From positions 1-48,336 of the forward strand of contig JAKLIO010000004.1 in NCBI GenBank assembly GCA_022709565.1: a DNA stretch of 48,336 nucleotides. Direction: 5' to 3'. This DNA is from Patescibacteria group bacterium (GTDB lineage: Bacteria > Patescibacteriota > Minisyncoccia > Moranbacterales > GWC2-37-73). Below the pieces are notes generated by a model. That model was not told the DNA's origin, did not search any database, and was given only the letters and a program-made list of their open reading frames with translations. A program made the position numbers and the translations under genes. Below are positions 16,314 to 24,491 of this stretch, one piece after another; the stretch's first letter is position 1; the number at the start of each line of letters is the position of its first letter.

Positions 16314-17025
16314 TTTCAGCCTCCATCATCTGTGCTAAGGTTTTCAATCCAGCCTTATTGCCAGGATATTTGAGGTATTTATTCAAACACTCCTCCTCGC
16401 TTGCCCATTGCATGTCAGTATGCTCTTCGGAAAGCATGACTTCTATGTTTGACAACACTTCAATCGCGTAAACTTTTTCAAGCTGTTGGCGATTATCATC
16501 GAAAAATTCAAAAGAATATCCCGTATCAAATAGTCTGATATACTCTTTTATGCCAGTTTCTTCACAAAGTTCCCGAACAGCGGCTTGTTCAAAGGTTTCA
16601 CCAATTTCTACATTGCCGGTAATGGGCTGCCAGAAGCTACCTTTTTTGGCATTGCGCTTAAGCATTAGATATTTAATGCCGTCCTTAGTTTTCTTGAAGA
16701 GGATTACCTCCACTTGATTGTTAGTTTTTACTTTCATAAGTCCTCCAATTTTGTTGTTTATTAGTTGATATTCTCTTTCGAAATCCAAAGTTGTATCGGG
16801 GCAATGTATTAAAGTACGCAGTTGATCTTCGCTATATCGCATTCTAAAAAAACTCTTGATTTCTAACATCTTAATTATAGCGTTATTTCCTCGTACAACC
16901 CAAATCGGCATTGACTCTGAACAAAGATACATCCTGATTTCGTTAGAATAATCAATTTTTTCCCATTGATACAGCAGTTTTACGAAATCCAAATCCATAA
17001 AAATCTCAGCTCTGGAAATTATCAC
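16306..17025 (-). CDS. Nudix hydrolase preceded in frame by an NDK-like C-terminal segment
   Basis: The last 143 residues form a Nudix hydrolase (box at residues 137-159: G, five, E143, seven, RELCEETGI), similar to the dihydroneopterin triphosphate/dATP pyrophosphohydrolase group. Before it, residues 1-95 read like the C-terminal two thirds of a shortened nucleoside diphosphate kinase: PIWVVRGNNAI and LIHCPD, where His74 lies where the NDK active-site histidine is expected. A separate Nudix start at Met97 (16737) is possible, because GGAGG lies just before it, but these bases also code the Gly-Gly of the linker. The matching NDK N-terminus lies upstream in another frame (17006-17125), so the true gene may begin at 17125 with a frameshift. 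Confidence 0.75.
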   Translation of the reverse strand: MIISRAEIFMDLDFVKLLYQWEKIDYSNEIRMYLCSESMPIWVVRGNNAIIKMLEIKSFFRMRYSEDQLRTLIHCPDTTLDFEREYQLINNKIGGLMKVKTNNQVEVILFKKTKDGIKYLMLKRNAKKGSFWQPITGNVEIGETFEQAAVRELCEETGIKEYIRLFDTGYSFEFFDDNRQQLEKVYAIEVLSNIEVMLSEEHTDMQWASEEECLNKYLKYPGNKAGLKTLAQMMEAENG

Positions 17026-17125
17026 CAGTTCTTTTTTTTTTCAGAATTTCTTCTAATAAATTAAACAGGTCTAATCTTTTAAAGTCTGGTTTTAATATGG
17101 CTAGACTATAAATATTTTTGTTCAT
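17006..17125 (-). pseudogene. NDK-like N-terminal fragment ending in an A10 frameshift
   Basis: An ATG at 17125 follows AAGGAGAT with good spacing and opens 39 codons: MNKNIYSLAILKPDFKRL, then NLLEEILKKK. This resembles the start of nucleoside diphosphate kinase (..IIKPD.....L). The frame then runs into ten A (minus strand, 17041-17032) and stops at 17006. With nine A the frame would join the segment at 17025 (LVIISRAEIF...) and give one NDK-like/Nudix protein of about 272 residues. Real mutation, slippage on the A-run or a sequencing error are all possible. Confidence 0.6.
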
Positions 17126-17274
17126 TTTTATCTCCTTTTCTGATGTTATTATATATGTCAAAGAACAGCCCATTGACTTTTAAGTCTAGCATATATTAAA
17201 TAAAAAATCAAGATGGAGCATGACGAGTGGCATATGACAATAATAGCAAGATAATAAGTTTTTAACGAAAATAA

Positions 17275-17298
17275 AAAATCCCGTTTTTACGGGATTTT
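17275..17298 (-). terminator. Rho-independent terminator behind the GT-C gene
   Basis: AAAATCCCGT/ACGGGATTTT with a four-base loop, followed on the minus strand by a T-rich tail. It lies directly after the stop of the minus-strand glycosyltransferase at 17309. On the plus strand it is almost equally symmetrical. Confidence 0.75.
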
Positions 17299-17308
17299 AT
17301 CGCTTTTT

Positions 17309-19135
17309 TTATTGATTTACTGGAGGCTTATCCGCGTAATAAATCAAAATTGATTTTCCGATCATAGCTACTGGTTCGTATTCCAGCGTCCAGGCGTAGT
17401 TGTTTTTGACTGTGTTTTTGTCGCTATGGATGCTGCCTTGCAGGTAGTTGGTCGAAATGGCATACCAGCCGGTTTCAACCGGTCGCATGCTGTCATACCA
17501 AGGGATATATTTATCGCCAAGATAATATTTGACGTTTCCTCCACCGAAATAGTCAACGTGAATTTTTTCTATCTGTGGATGCTCATCAAGAAATTCTTTG
17601 AGGCGCTTCAAATCTTGTCCCCAGTCGGTATTGGAATCAGTCACATATTTATAACCATTTTCGCTGCCGCCGACGCTTTCATTGAAATATGATGTGTAAT
17701 TTGGATAAGCGGCGATTGGCGTGAAGATAATCCACAAAAGCAGAAACGATGAGGCAAGGCGGAATATCCGACGGGTAAGTGGATGTTTTTCGCGCAGGAA
17801 ATCAAAAACTTTTTTGCCGATGAGCAGATAGGCAAAAGGCAAAATCGGAAAGAGATGCCGGAAACCGATATTTAATCCGCCGGTAATGCTGGTGAAAGCG
17901 TAGAGGACGATGAAAATAAGCAACGTATATCCAACGACTGACTTGCGCAGAAATCCAGCAAAACGGCTGAAGATGTTTTTAAATTTTAAATTGAAAAATG
18001 TTTCTTTGAGTGTGTAAATTAGCGCAAAAAGAGCCAGAAAAATAAACGGCAAAGTTTCTTTGATCAAAAAGACCACTGGGAAATAGGCCGTAAACCCGTT
18101 GCCGACTTGTCCGAGGAAATATGCGCCGTTGCCGCCGGAAACTCGTTTGAACATCCAACAAGGTCCGAACGCGTAGGCAGCTAGCGGACGCGTGATGTTG
18201 TGTTCGTTTAATGTGTTCAAAATTTTATTGGTATAAATTGTCTTTATGTTGGTGTCGGTAGGCGAAAAGAAGAAATCAACAGTTGTGGCAAAAGTTTCTT
18301 TCGGCATTTTGAACATGCTGACTTCATAAACAATCCACACAACAATTGTCGCAACAACCAAAGCGACCAAGCCTTTTAATAAATACTGGCCCAAATTTTT
18401 GAGTCTGGTTTTCCAGTTGTTTTCTTCGCGGTTGTTTTTTACCAGCGCGTAGACAACCAGAACCAGTCCGTAAACAGGCAAGGCTAAAATTGACGAGAAT
18501 TTAGCAACCAAAACCAATCCCATAAAAATTCCGCCCAGCAGCACATTTTTCCAAGTCGGATTTTTAATAAATTTTAGGAAATAGTAGAAAGAAAAAGTGA
18601 GAAAAGCCGCAATGCCGATGTCGGTGGTCACGAAATGATTATGTCCCAAAATATTAGGATCGAAAGCATAGAGAAGCAGCACCAAGAGCCCAGCTCCAAT
18701 GCCGGCCAGTTCGCGTCCCCATTTGAAAAGGAAAAGCCCTAGAATAATGGAAATTAAAATAATTGGCAATCTTGACCAAAAAATAATTTGGTCAGGATCG
18801 TTGCCGGCTTCATAGAGAAGATGGCGACCGGCGGCCCATTGGCCCTCGTCCCACTTATTGGGCAAATCTCCTGTCCAGAATTTTTGTGTCGTGTCGAAAT
18901 TGAGATTCATGAAAGCCAGTGGAATTCCGGAAAGAAACTTAATGAGCGGTGGATGTTCCGGATTGATGCGGGTGTCGTGCTGGGTGACATAGCTGTAGGC
19001 GGCCGGGATGTGTGCAACCTCATCGAAAGTTGCCGCGTCATTTTTGGCATTAAACACGGAAACTACCGTGAAAAACGTCATGATTAAAATAATAATGACC
19101 TTGTAATACTTCTTTAAAAAAGCATCTACTTGCAT
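17309..19135 (-). CDS. GT-C membrane glycosyltransferase (PMT/ArnT-like, PMT_2 type)
   Basis: The 608-aa product has about ten or more hydrophobic segments and the layout of GT-C transferases, which use polyprenyl-phosphate sugars and act on the outer side of the membrane. The first loop carries the acidic pair in ATFDEVAHIPAAYSYV (about residues 35-50) and NPEHPPLIKFLSG, both typical of PMT/ArnT-like enzymes. Another loop has GHNHFVTTDIG. A soluble C-terminal tail (about residues 480-600) has YFNESVGGSENGY and TDSNTDWGQDLKRLKEFL. Acceptor (protein or lipid) is unknown. A second GT-C gene lies 27 bp upstream on the same strand, so both are probably one operon read leftwards. Confidence 0.82.
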   Translation of the reverse strand: MQVDAFLKKYYKVIIILIMTFFTVVSVFNAKNDAATFDEVAHIPAAYSYVTQHDTRINPEHPPLIKFLSGIPLAFMNLNFDTTQKFWTGDLPNKWDEGQWAAGRHLLYEAGNDPDQIIFWSRLPIILISIILGLFLFKWGRELAGIGAGLLVLLLYAFDPNILGHNHFVTTDIGIAAFLTFSFYYFLKFIKNPTWKNVLLGGIFMGLVLVAKFSSILALPVYGLVLVVYALVKNNREENNWKTRLKNLGQYLLKGLVALVVATIVVWIVYEVSMFKMPKETFATTVDFFFSPTDTNIKTIYTNKILNTLNEHNITRPLAAYAFGPCWMFKRVSGGNGAYFLGQVGNGFTAYFPVVFLIKETLPFIFLALFALIYTLKETFFNLKFKNIFSRFAGFLRKSVVGYTLLIFIVLYAFTSITGGLNIGFRHLFPILPFAYLLIGKKVFDFLREKHPLTRRIFRLASSFLLLWIIFTPIAAYPNYTSYFNESVGGSENGYKYVTDSNTDWGQDLKRLKEFLDEHPQIEKIHVDYFGGGNVKYYLGDKYIPWYDSMRPVETGWYAISTNYLQGSIHSDKNTVKNNYAWTLEYEPVAMIGKSILIYYADKPPVNQ

Positions 19136-19162
19136 ATGTTTTTTATAATAAATTAAAAATTT

Positions 19163-20734
19163 TTAGTATTTTAATGTATAAAATGTATCACCAAATTTGT
19201 TTTTGCGTTCTTCGAACTTAATATCCAGGAAATTGTTTCGGGTAGCGTTGATTTTTTCCCAATCGGCGCCAGTAAAGATTATTTCAAAATTATTTTTATC
19301 AGCAGGCTGGATTGAATTTATTTCCGATGGATACACATAGAAAGTGTTGGGAAGGTCTGGGTTGAGATATTTGATTGTCAGCCGCTGCATGGCACCAGTG
19401 ACGATATATTTTTGCCTGTCTTCCGGCAAAGTCCGAATATAATTGGAAACTTCTTTGAGGTTAGCTTCAAAGGCTTGATGCTGTTTGGGGTTATTGGCGA
19501 AAAAAACAAAATATTTTATTGAATCAGCCAAGCCCATGAAAGCAAAAATTGCAATCAGGACAGAAGCGGCAAAAATTTTGAAGGAATGGCCGAAAGCGTG
19601 ATATTTATTAACCAGCCACATCACCGGAATGATTGAAATTATTATAACAACCGGCAAAGTCCCAATGGCCCGAAGGGCATGCGGATTGCTTTCATAAGCC
19701 AGGAATTCCGGAATGAGCAAGGTGAAAAACCAAATCAGAAAAAATGAATACAAAACCAGCTTTTCATCGTGGATTCCTTTTCTGAAGCGAATATAAACAA
19801 GATAGAAAAATTTTATGAACACATAAACTAAGCCGACCAAAAAGGAAATCCCGAGCAGCGGATTAAGCAAGGGAAAACCGGAATAGTTGTGCCGCATATT
19901 TAAATCGCCCATGGCAAAATATTTCTGGATGCTGAGGCCGATTGTTTTTGACAGCAAAAGCGGCAGCTGTCCTTTGTTAACTTCGGGATTTAGAATTGAT
20001 ATATGCGAAGTTCTGGAAGCATAATGCTCCGGGTGAAAGTAGAAAAAATCCAAAAGCATTGGCGCAGCCGTTATAAACAGAGCGAACGCAAAAACCAAAA
20101 TATGCTTCCAATATTCTTTGAGAAAATGCTGACGGGTTATAATCAATGCAATTAATAATATGATTAAGACTAATGGGGAAACCCGAAAAGCGATGTAGGT
20201 GTGGAGGCCGAGTCCATAGATGAGTCCGGCCAGGACGAAATCGTGAATTTTCTTGGTGCGCAGACCCCGGAAGATAAAATAGAAAGCGAAAACTAAGATA
20301 AAAGGCACCATAATGGCGCGAAAGCCGATGCGCGAAAAATTAATGGCCCAGTATGAAAAAGCAATAAAATACGCGCCGATGAGCGCGGCGATATAGCTGT
20401 AGAAAAGTTCATAGATCAAAAGAAAAACTCCCAAGACTGTCAGGGTTCCGAAAATTATGGAAGGCAATTTCAAAGCGAAAGTTGTGTGGCCGAGATATTT
20501 GATGGAAAGCGCTTGGATATTAATAAACAAACCTTCGCGTCCCTGATTGTTTTCGTAGAAAATTTTATAGTTGCCGGTGGCGTTGGCTTCCTGCGCGTCG
20601 ATTCCATTTTGCGCTTCATCCGGATAGATGCTGTAGGGAATGTTTTCGATGTCATAAGCTCGCAAAGCAAAAGCCGCAATCAAGATGGCAAACAAAAGTC
20701 CCAGAACAATTTTCTTTGGTTTGTGGTGGATCAT
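19163..20734 (-). CDS. GT-C membrane glycosyltransferase (PMT_2 type), second copy
   Basis: The 523-aa product is a multi-pass membrane protein with the GT-C arrangement. After the first membrane segment come YSIYPDEAQNGIDA, with the catalytic-type Asp-Glu pair at about residues 39-40, and YENNQGREGLFINIQALS. About ten hydrophobic segments follow, then a short soluble tail (TLPEDRQKYIVTGAMQRLTIKYLNPDL). Enzymes of this group move a sugar from a polyprenyl-phosphate carrier to a protein or lipid acceptor outside the cytoplasm. The gene lies just upstream of the other GT-C gene and is divergent from the unit at 21013. No Shine-Dalgarno sequence is apparent. Confidence 0.82.
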   Translation of the reverse strand: MIHHKPKKIVLGLLFAILIAAFALRAYDIENIPYSIYPDEAQNGIDAQEANATGNYKIFYENNQGREGLFINIQALSIKYLGHTTFALKLPSIIFGTLTVLGVFLLIYELFYSYIAALIGAYFIAFSYWAINFSRIGFRAIMVPFILVFAFYFIFRGLRTKKIHDFVLAGLIYGLGLHTYIAFRVSPLVLIILLIALIITRQHFLKEYWKHILVFAFALFITAAPMLLDFFYFHPEHYASRTSHISILNPEVNKGQLPLLLSKTIGLSIQKYFAMGDLNMRHNYSGFPLLNPLLGISFLVGLVYVFIKFFYLVYIRFRKGIHDEKLVLYSFFLIWFFTLLIPEFLAYESNPHALRAIGTLPVVIIISIIPVMWLVNKYHAFGHSFKIFAASVLIAIFAFMGLADSIKYFVFFANNPKQHQAFEANLKEVSNYIRTLPEDRQKYIVTGAMQRLTIKYLNPDLPNTFYVYPSEINSIQPADKNNFEIIFTGADWEKINATRNNFLDIKFEERKNKFGDTFYTLKY

Positions 20735-20894
20735 AGTATGTTTTTATTTTTCTTTTAATTTTTTATATTTTTTCCAACTCTAAAAACCAAAAACTAAGAG
20801 CTAAAAACTAATTATATTGTACCATTTTTTTCTTTTTTAGGATAGAGCTATTTTTGGCTTGATTTAGGCGCAATTTTGGCAGATATTTTTACTC

Positions 20895-20923
20895 TTGACT
20901 TTTAGCCTTTTTTGTGCTAGAAT
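20895..20923 (+). promoter_or_regulatory. Sigma70-type promoter
   Basis: TTGACT at 20895-20900, a 17-bp spacer and TAGAAT at 20918-20923. It drives the two-gene unit 21013-22462, with a predicted start near 20930. Confidence 0.8.
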
Positions 20924-20930
20924 AGACGGT

Positions 20931-20978
20931 TATGAGATGGTCTCATAGCTTAGGCAAACTCAAAATCAAACTGAGCCT
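20931..20978 (+). promoter_or_regulatory. Leader hairpins in front of the two-gene unit
   Basis: Right after the predicted transcription start lies ATGAGA/TCTCAT with a TGG loop (20931-20945), then TTAGGC/GCCTAA around an 18-20 base loop. A 5' hairpin of this kind could stabilise the mRNA. The strong ribosome binding site AGGAGG follows at about 21001. Confidence 0.45.
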
Positions 20979-21012
20979 AACGGCTCTTTGACAAGTTAAT
21001 AGGAGGAATAAA

Positions 21013-21642
21013 ATGTTAGGAAAAAAATTGTCGAATATTCTTAAAGGCGGAGCTGGTGGTGGAATTTTGGTTGTTTTGTTGGGTAAAGCCTGGCAAATGG
21101 CCAAAGAGGAATTCATTGGCAAGATGGGCGGAAGCATTGTCAATACCATAATTAATCCCAAAGGGCGAGAGGATGAAAATTATTTTGGGGCGGATCTTTT
21201 GGAAGCAAATTTAACTCCTGATCAGAGAAAAATTGTTCAGGACGGAATTTTACTGGCCGAAGAATATGACAAAAAAAATGGAGAAAGATCGGCTCAAGAT
21301 TTCCGTATCATAGTAACCGTCCGTGACAAAGGTCTTCCTACCGGCACTGTTCGTCCAGGGATTAAAATCATTGAGGATGCGGGAAAAAAATGCAAAACCA
21401 AAGAAGAATTTTTCCTATTCATGCAGGCCGTTGGGGCTATGCATGGATCACTTTTGACGAAGGAGAAATTTTTCTATTTAGCAGAGACAAAGATTCTGCC
21501 ATTTCTCGAGACAAAGGGAATAGCAATCGCAAAATCTGTGGCAAATTCTGTCAAGAATACCGCAATTGCTGCAGAAAAAAAGTTAAAAAAGAGAATGGAT
21601 GACCACGACAAGCGTGGTTGGAAAAACTATTTCATAAACTAA
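21013..21642 (+). CDS. Hypothetical protein (209 aa)
   Basis: Not recognised. The N-terminus has a Gly-rich, mildly hydrophobic segment (ILKGGAGGGILVVLLGKAW, about residues 9-27) that could be a membrane contact or a glycine-rich helix. The rest is soluble and Lys/Glu-rich, with FRIIVTVRDKGLPTGTVRPG in the middle and an amphipathic, lysine-rich tail (AIAAEKKLKKRMDDHDKRG). It has a clear promoter, a hairpin leader and a strong ribosome binding site (AGGAGGAATAAA before the ATG), so expression is likely to be good. It is followed after 28 bp by a membrane protein gene with its own strong ribosome binding site, and the pair ends at a terminator. Confidence 0.7.
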   Translation: MLGKKLSNILKGGAGGGILVVLLGKAWQMAKEEFIGKMGGSIVNTIINPKGREDENYFGADLLEANLTPDQRKIVQDGILLAEEYDKKNGERSAQDFRIIVTVRDKGLPTGTVRPGIKIIEDAGKKCKTKEEFFLFMQAVGAMHGSLLTKEKFFYLAETKILPFLETKGIAIAKSVANSVKNTAIAAEKKLKKRMDDHDKRGWKNYFIN

Positions 21643-21670
21643 ATCAATAAAGCAAACAGGAGGGAAAATT

Positions 21671-22462
21671 ATGTTTGGAACGATATGGAACGCTTTATTC
21701 ACTGAACACGGCGAGTTGGCTCGTCTCAGGGAAGTACTTATTTCTGTTGTTGTTGCAACAATAGTTGGAATCTTGCCGATTCTGATGTTTCGTCCTTCAA
21801 TCGGGGTTTGCCTTTGGATCACTCTGATTCCGTGGATGTTCTCGGCCTATCGGCTGTTTTCAATCAATCGGTTAGTTGGAGTGCATCTGACAGGTGAAGG
21901 CTTGGAAGCTGCAGAAGCACTGGCAGAGGTACTGTTAAAAAAAGTTGATAGTTCTGTGCCAGATGTGCCGGCTGAAAAAACAGGAATATTTGATAATCCA
22001 CTCATCCGGATCTATTTGAGGATTATCTCTGGAATATTTTTTTTCCAGACAAGTTTGTTTCTGATGCTTCCGCTGTATGTGAACTATACAGTCGGTGGAT
22101 TCACAGCCATGATTTTGGTCACTATGATGTCGGCGATGATGATCATTATCAGCGCGAAGTTTTCCCAGAAGGCTTTAGTAGTTGCCTCAGTTGCAATGAT
22201 GCTGGTATATTCTGCGGGATTAATTCTTTATTTGTTCCCGCAGATAGGTTTTCATACCAGAGGACTAACGGAAAGGATTCACGTTGTTCCGGCCTCGACG
22301 GCGCAGATTGCCGAAGAGATCAAGGACCTCCAAGCTAAACAGCTGGAAGAAATTGATAACAAGTACCTAAATCAGGTGCTTGAGTGGCAGAAAGCCAATC
22401 CGGGAAAAGAACCCCCACAGTGGTTCAAAGATGCGCTCGCTAAAAAGCGATCGCTGATATAA
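21671..22462 (+). CDS. Hypothetical multi-pass membrane protein (263 aa)
   Basis: Not recognised. About five to six hydrophobic segments are visible: a first pair near residues 22-55 (VVVATIVGILPILMF, VCLWITLIPWMFSAY), and a second group near residues 115-195 (IYLRIISGIFFFQTSLFLML, AMILVTMMSAMMIIIS, LVVASVAMMLVYSAGLILY). Between them is a soluble loop with GLEAAEALAEVLLKK. The C-terminal 60 residues form a likely coiled coil (AQIAEEIKDLQAKQLEEI). It starts behind AGGAGGGAAAATT and is translated with the upstream 209-aa gene as one unit closed by the terminator at 22488. Confidence 0.72.
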   Translation: MFGTIWNALFTEHGELARLREVLISVVVATIVGILPILMFRPSIGVCLWITLIPWMFSAYRLFSINRLVGVHLTGEGLEAAEALAEVLLKKVDSSVPDVPAEKTGIFDNPLIRIYLRIISGIFFFQTSLFLMLPLYVNYTVGGFTAMILVTMMSAMMIIISAKFSQKALVVASVAMMLVYSAGLILYLFPQIGFHTRGLTERIHVVPASTAQIAEEIKDLQAKQLEEIDNKYLNQVLEWQKANPGKEPPQWFKDALAKKRSLI

Positions 22463-22487
22463 ATTTCACCTAAAAAAAGGTGATAAG

Positions 22488-22520
22488 AAGCTCAGAGAAG
22501 AATTTATTCTCTGGGCTTTT
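22488..22520 (+). terminator. Rho-independent terminator
   Basis: A 12-bp stem AAGCTCAGAGAA/TTCTCTGGGCTT (one G-U pair) with a seven-base loop, followed by TT and AT-rich DNA. It ends the unit 21013-22462. Confidence 0.75.
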
Positions 22521-22568
22521 AAATTTGCCAAAAAACTTATTCACAGCGTAGTATAAAATCTTTTTTTG

Positions 22569-22577
22569 TGGTATAAT
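22569..22577 (+). promoter_or_regulatory. Extended -10 promoter for the DHH/ATPase cluster
   Basis: TGGTATAAT is a perfect extended -10 box (TGnTATAAT). No good -35 box is seen, which fits an extended -10 promoter. Transcription should begin near 22584, giving a leader of about 95 bases before the gene at 22678. Confidence 0.6.
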
Positions 22578-22677
22578 TACGATATGCAAAACAGCAGAAT
22601 AACAAACCAATAAATATTATAGAAAATATTCATTTTTCGTTGATTTTTTATATATAAATAACAAGAGTCTTAAAAGG

Positions 22678-24462
22678 ATGGCTGGCAATAACACAATTCG
22701 CAATCAATTTGAAATTCCCGAAACAGGAGACAAATTTGTGTTGGACAGCAGGCTTCGCGAAGAATTCAAAAAAGACCGCAAAAGATCGGGAATAAAAACT
22801 GCCGAGAAAAAAGTGGAAGAATTTGAAGAAGATATAAGAAAAATAATCGCAAAGGATCCCAAAAAAAATCCCGACGAAATTTGCTATGAATATTTCAAGG
22901 AAGAATTAAAACACATACACAAAAAGAGTGTAAACAAAGAGAAAATAGAAATGATTGCTCAATTTTATGGGGATAAATTAACTGAATTTTCCCGTGCCGG
23001 TTCGGAAATAACGCTGGCTTTAGTTGGTAAGTATAAAGATCTCAATTCCGTAACTGATAAGGAAAAAAAGGAAGGGAAAGAGGGCGATGAGATTTTTATG
23101 AAAAAAACCAAAGAACTTTGGAAAAATTTTGCGGTGCATGGATTTTTAAAAAAGGATGAACAAACAGGAGAACCTTGTATTGACAATCGTACTGATTTGG
23201 ATGGAAAAGCCAGCGTAGAGCTTCTTAAAAGGGCAGGTTTTGATGAAAAATCTCTTAGTAGTAAAGAACAAGATAAAGAGGGCCTTCTTAAATTTATTGA
23301 GCAAGGGGATTGGGAGGAAGGATATATAAACATTGACACAAGCAATAAAAATGGGATCGTGGTCAAAGTTGACGAAGAAAGAAGAGCAAAAAAGGAAACA
23401 GGCAAAGACAAAGATTATGTGATAAAAAGATTCAGAGGGGCTTCTATCGACCATCATGATCCGGATTCGCCCTGGGGAACTTCAGCCACGAAATTTACCT
23501 ACAAAATGTTGGTTGACATGGGTCTTTTGGAAAAAACAGAGCAATTGGATAAGATGGTTGATTTTGTAAATAAAATGGATAATGGCGATTATCCAAAGAT
23601 AGAAGATTATTTCAAAAATTCTTGGAAAACACTGGCTGGTCTGCAGCGTTTTTTGGATGGACCAGATCTGGTCAAATTTTTCATAACAGATGAAAAAGAC
23701 GATGTTACTCGGGAATTAACCAATGACGAACTGCATAGATACGGCTTTATAAAGGAAGTTGAAGGTAAAAAAATCAATCGTGTTGTGGAACAAGAAAAAA
23801 TTGCAGATAAATCGCTGAAAAAACTCAAACAGAAAGAAAAAGAAGGATTTATTATCTCGTCTAAGCGTTATGGAAAAATTGCAATAAACATAAAAGATGG
23901 CAACAATGGAAATGATGTTAAGGGAAATTTTTTGGCGGCCAGGGCTTTCGGATGCGATGTCTATATTGTTTGGAATCCGCTTGAAAACGGATTTGCTATT
24001 TCATCAAAAAAACCGATAGAAGAAGAGTTTTCCCAAGGAAGGGGAATGCGTGAAACTATGTGGCTCAGACCTCCTGATCCGGCTGCAAAACCGAATATTC
24101 CGCTGGAGGAAATATTGAAAACAATGACCGACGGAGATTTGCATCCGGAAGGGAAACTTAAGGAATATTTGGATAATCCCGAAGCTTTCTTGAAAGAGAA
24201 AAAAATTGAAAACATTTTAGGCAAGGAAACTGTGGATAGAATAATAGTGATAATGCAAGAATTCAAAAAAGATTTATTAAGTGAATTGGCAAAGGATGAC
24301 GAGTGGAAAACATATAAGCAAGCTACCCAAGATGATATTTTAGAGAAAGATTTTAAAAAAGCACTGAGCGAAGCATTGGATATTTTTATCAAACAAAAAA
24401 ACATTACTAAAAAAATAAATAAAGAAGAATTTTTTGAATATGTTTCAAAAAAGATGTTATAA
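22678..24462 (+). CDS. DHH-family phosphoesterase-like protein
   Basis: The 594-aa product is mostly charged, but its centre shows three spaced motifs of the DHH phosphoesterase superfamily: TDLDGKAS (motif I, Asp173 and Asp175), INIDTS (motif II, Asp220) and SIDHHDPDSPWGTSA (motif III, Asp258-His259-His260). DHH proteins (RecJ, NrnA, GdpP) use these residues to bind manganese and cut phosphodiesters in DNA, short RNA or cyclic dinucleotides. The N-terminal 170 residues and the C-terminal part (GFIISSKRYGKIAINI, GNFLAARAFGCDVYIVW, QGRGMRETMWLRPP) are not familiar. It opens a cluster that ends with a VirD4/TraG-like ATPase. The substrate is unknown. The start follows AAAAGG closely. Confidence 0.7.
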   Translation: MAGNNTIRNQFEIPETGDKFVLDSRLREEFKKDRKRSGIKTAEKKVEEFEEDIRKIIAKDPKKNPDEICYEYFKEELKHIHKKSVNKEKIEMIAQFYGDKLTEFSRAGSEITLALVGKYKDLNSVTDKEKKEGKEGDEIFMKKTKELWKNFAVHGFLKKDEQTGEPCIDNRTDLDGKASVELLKRAGFDEKSLSSKEQDKEGLLKFIEQGDWEEGYINIDTSNKNGIVVKVDEERRAKKETGKDKDYVIKRFRGASIDHHDPDSPWGTSATKFTYKMLVDMGLLEKTEQLDKMVDFVNKMDNGDYPKIEDYFKNSWKTLAGLQRFLDGPDLVKFFITDEKDDVTRELTNDELHRYGFIKEVEGKKINRVVEQEKIADKSLKKLKQKEKEGFIISSKRYGKIAINIKDGNNGNDVKGNFLAARAFGCDVYIVWNPLENGFAISSKKPIEEEFSQGRGMRETMWLRPPDPAAKPNIPLEEILKTMTDGDLHPEGKLKEYLDNPEAFLKEKKIENILGKETVDRIIVIMQEFKKDLLSELAKDDEWKTYKQATQDDILEKDFKKALSEALDIFIKQKNITKKINKEEFFEYVSKKML

Positions 24463-24491
24463 TTTGCAATAAATAATCTGAATATAATTCA

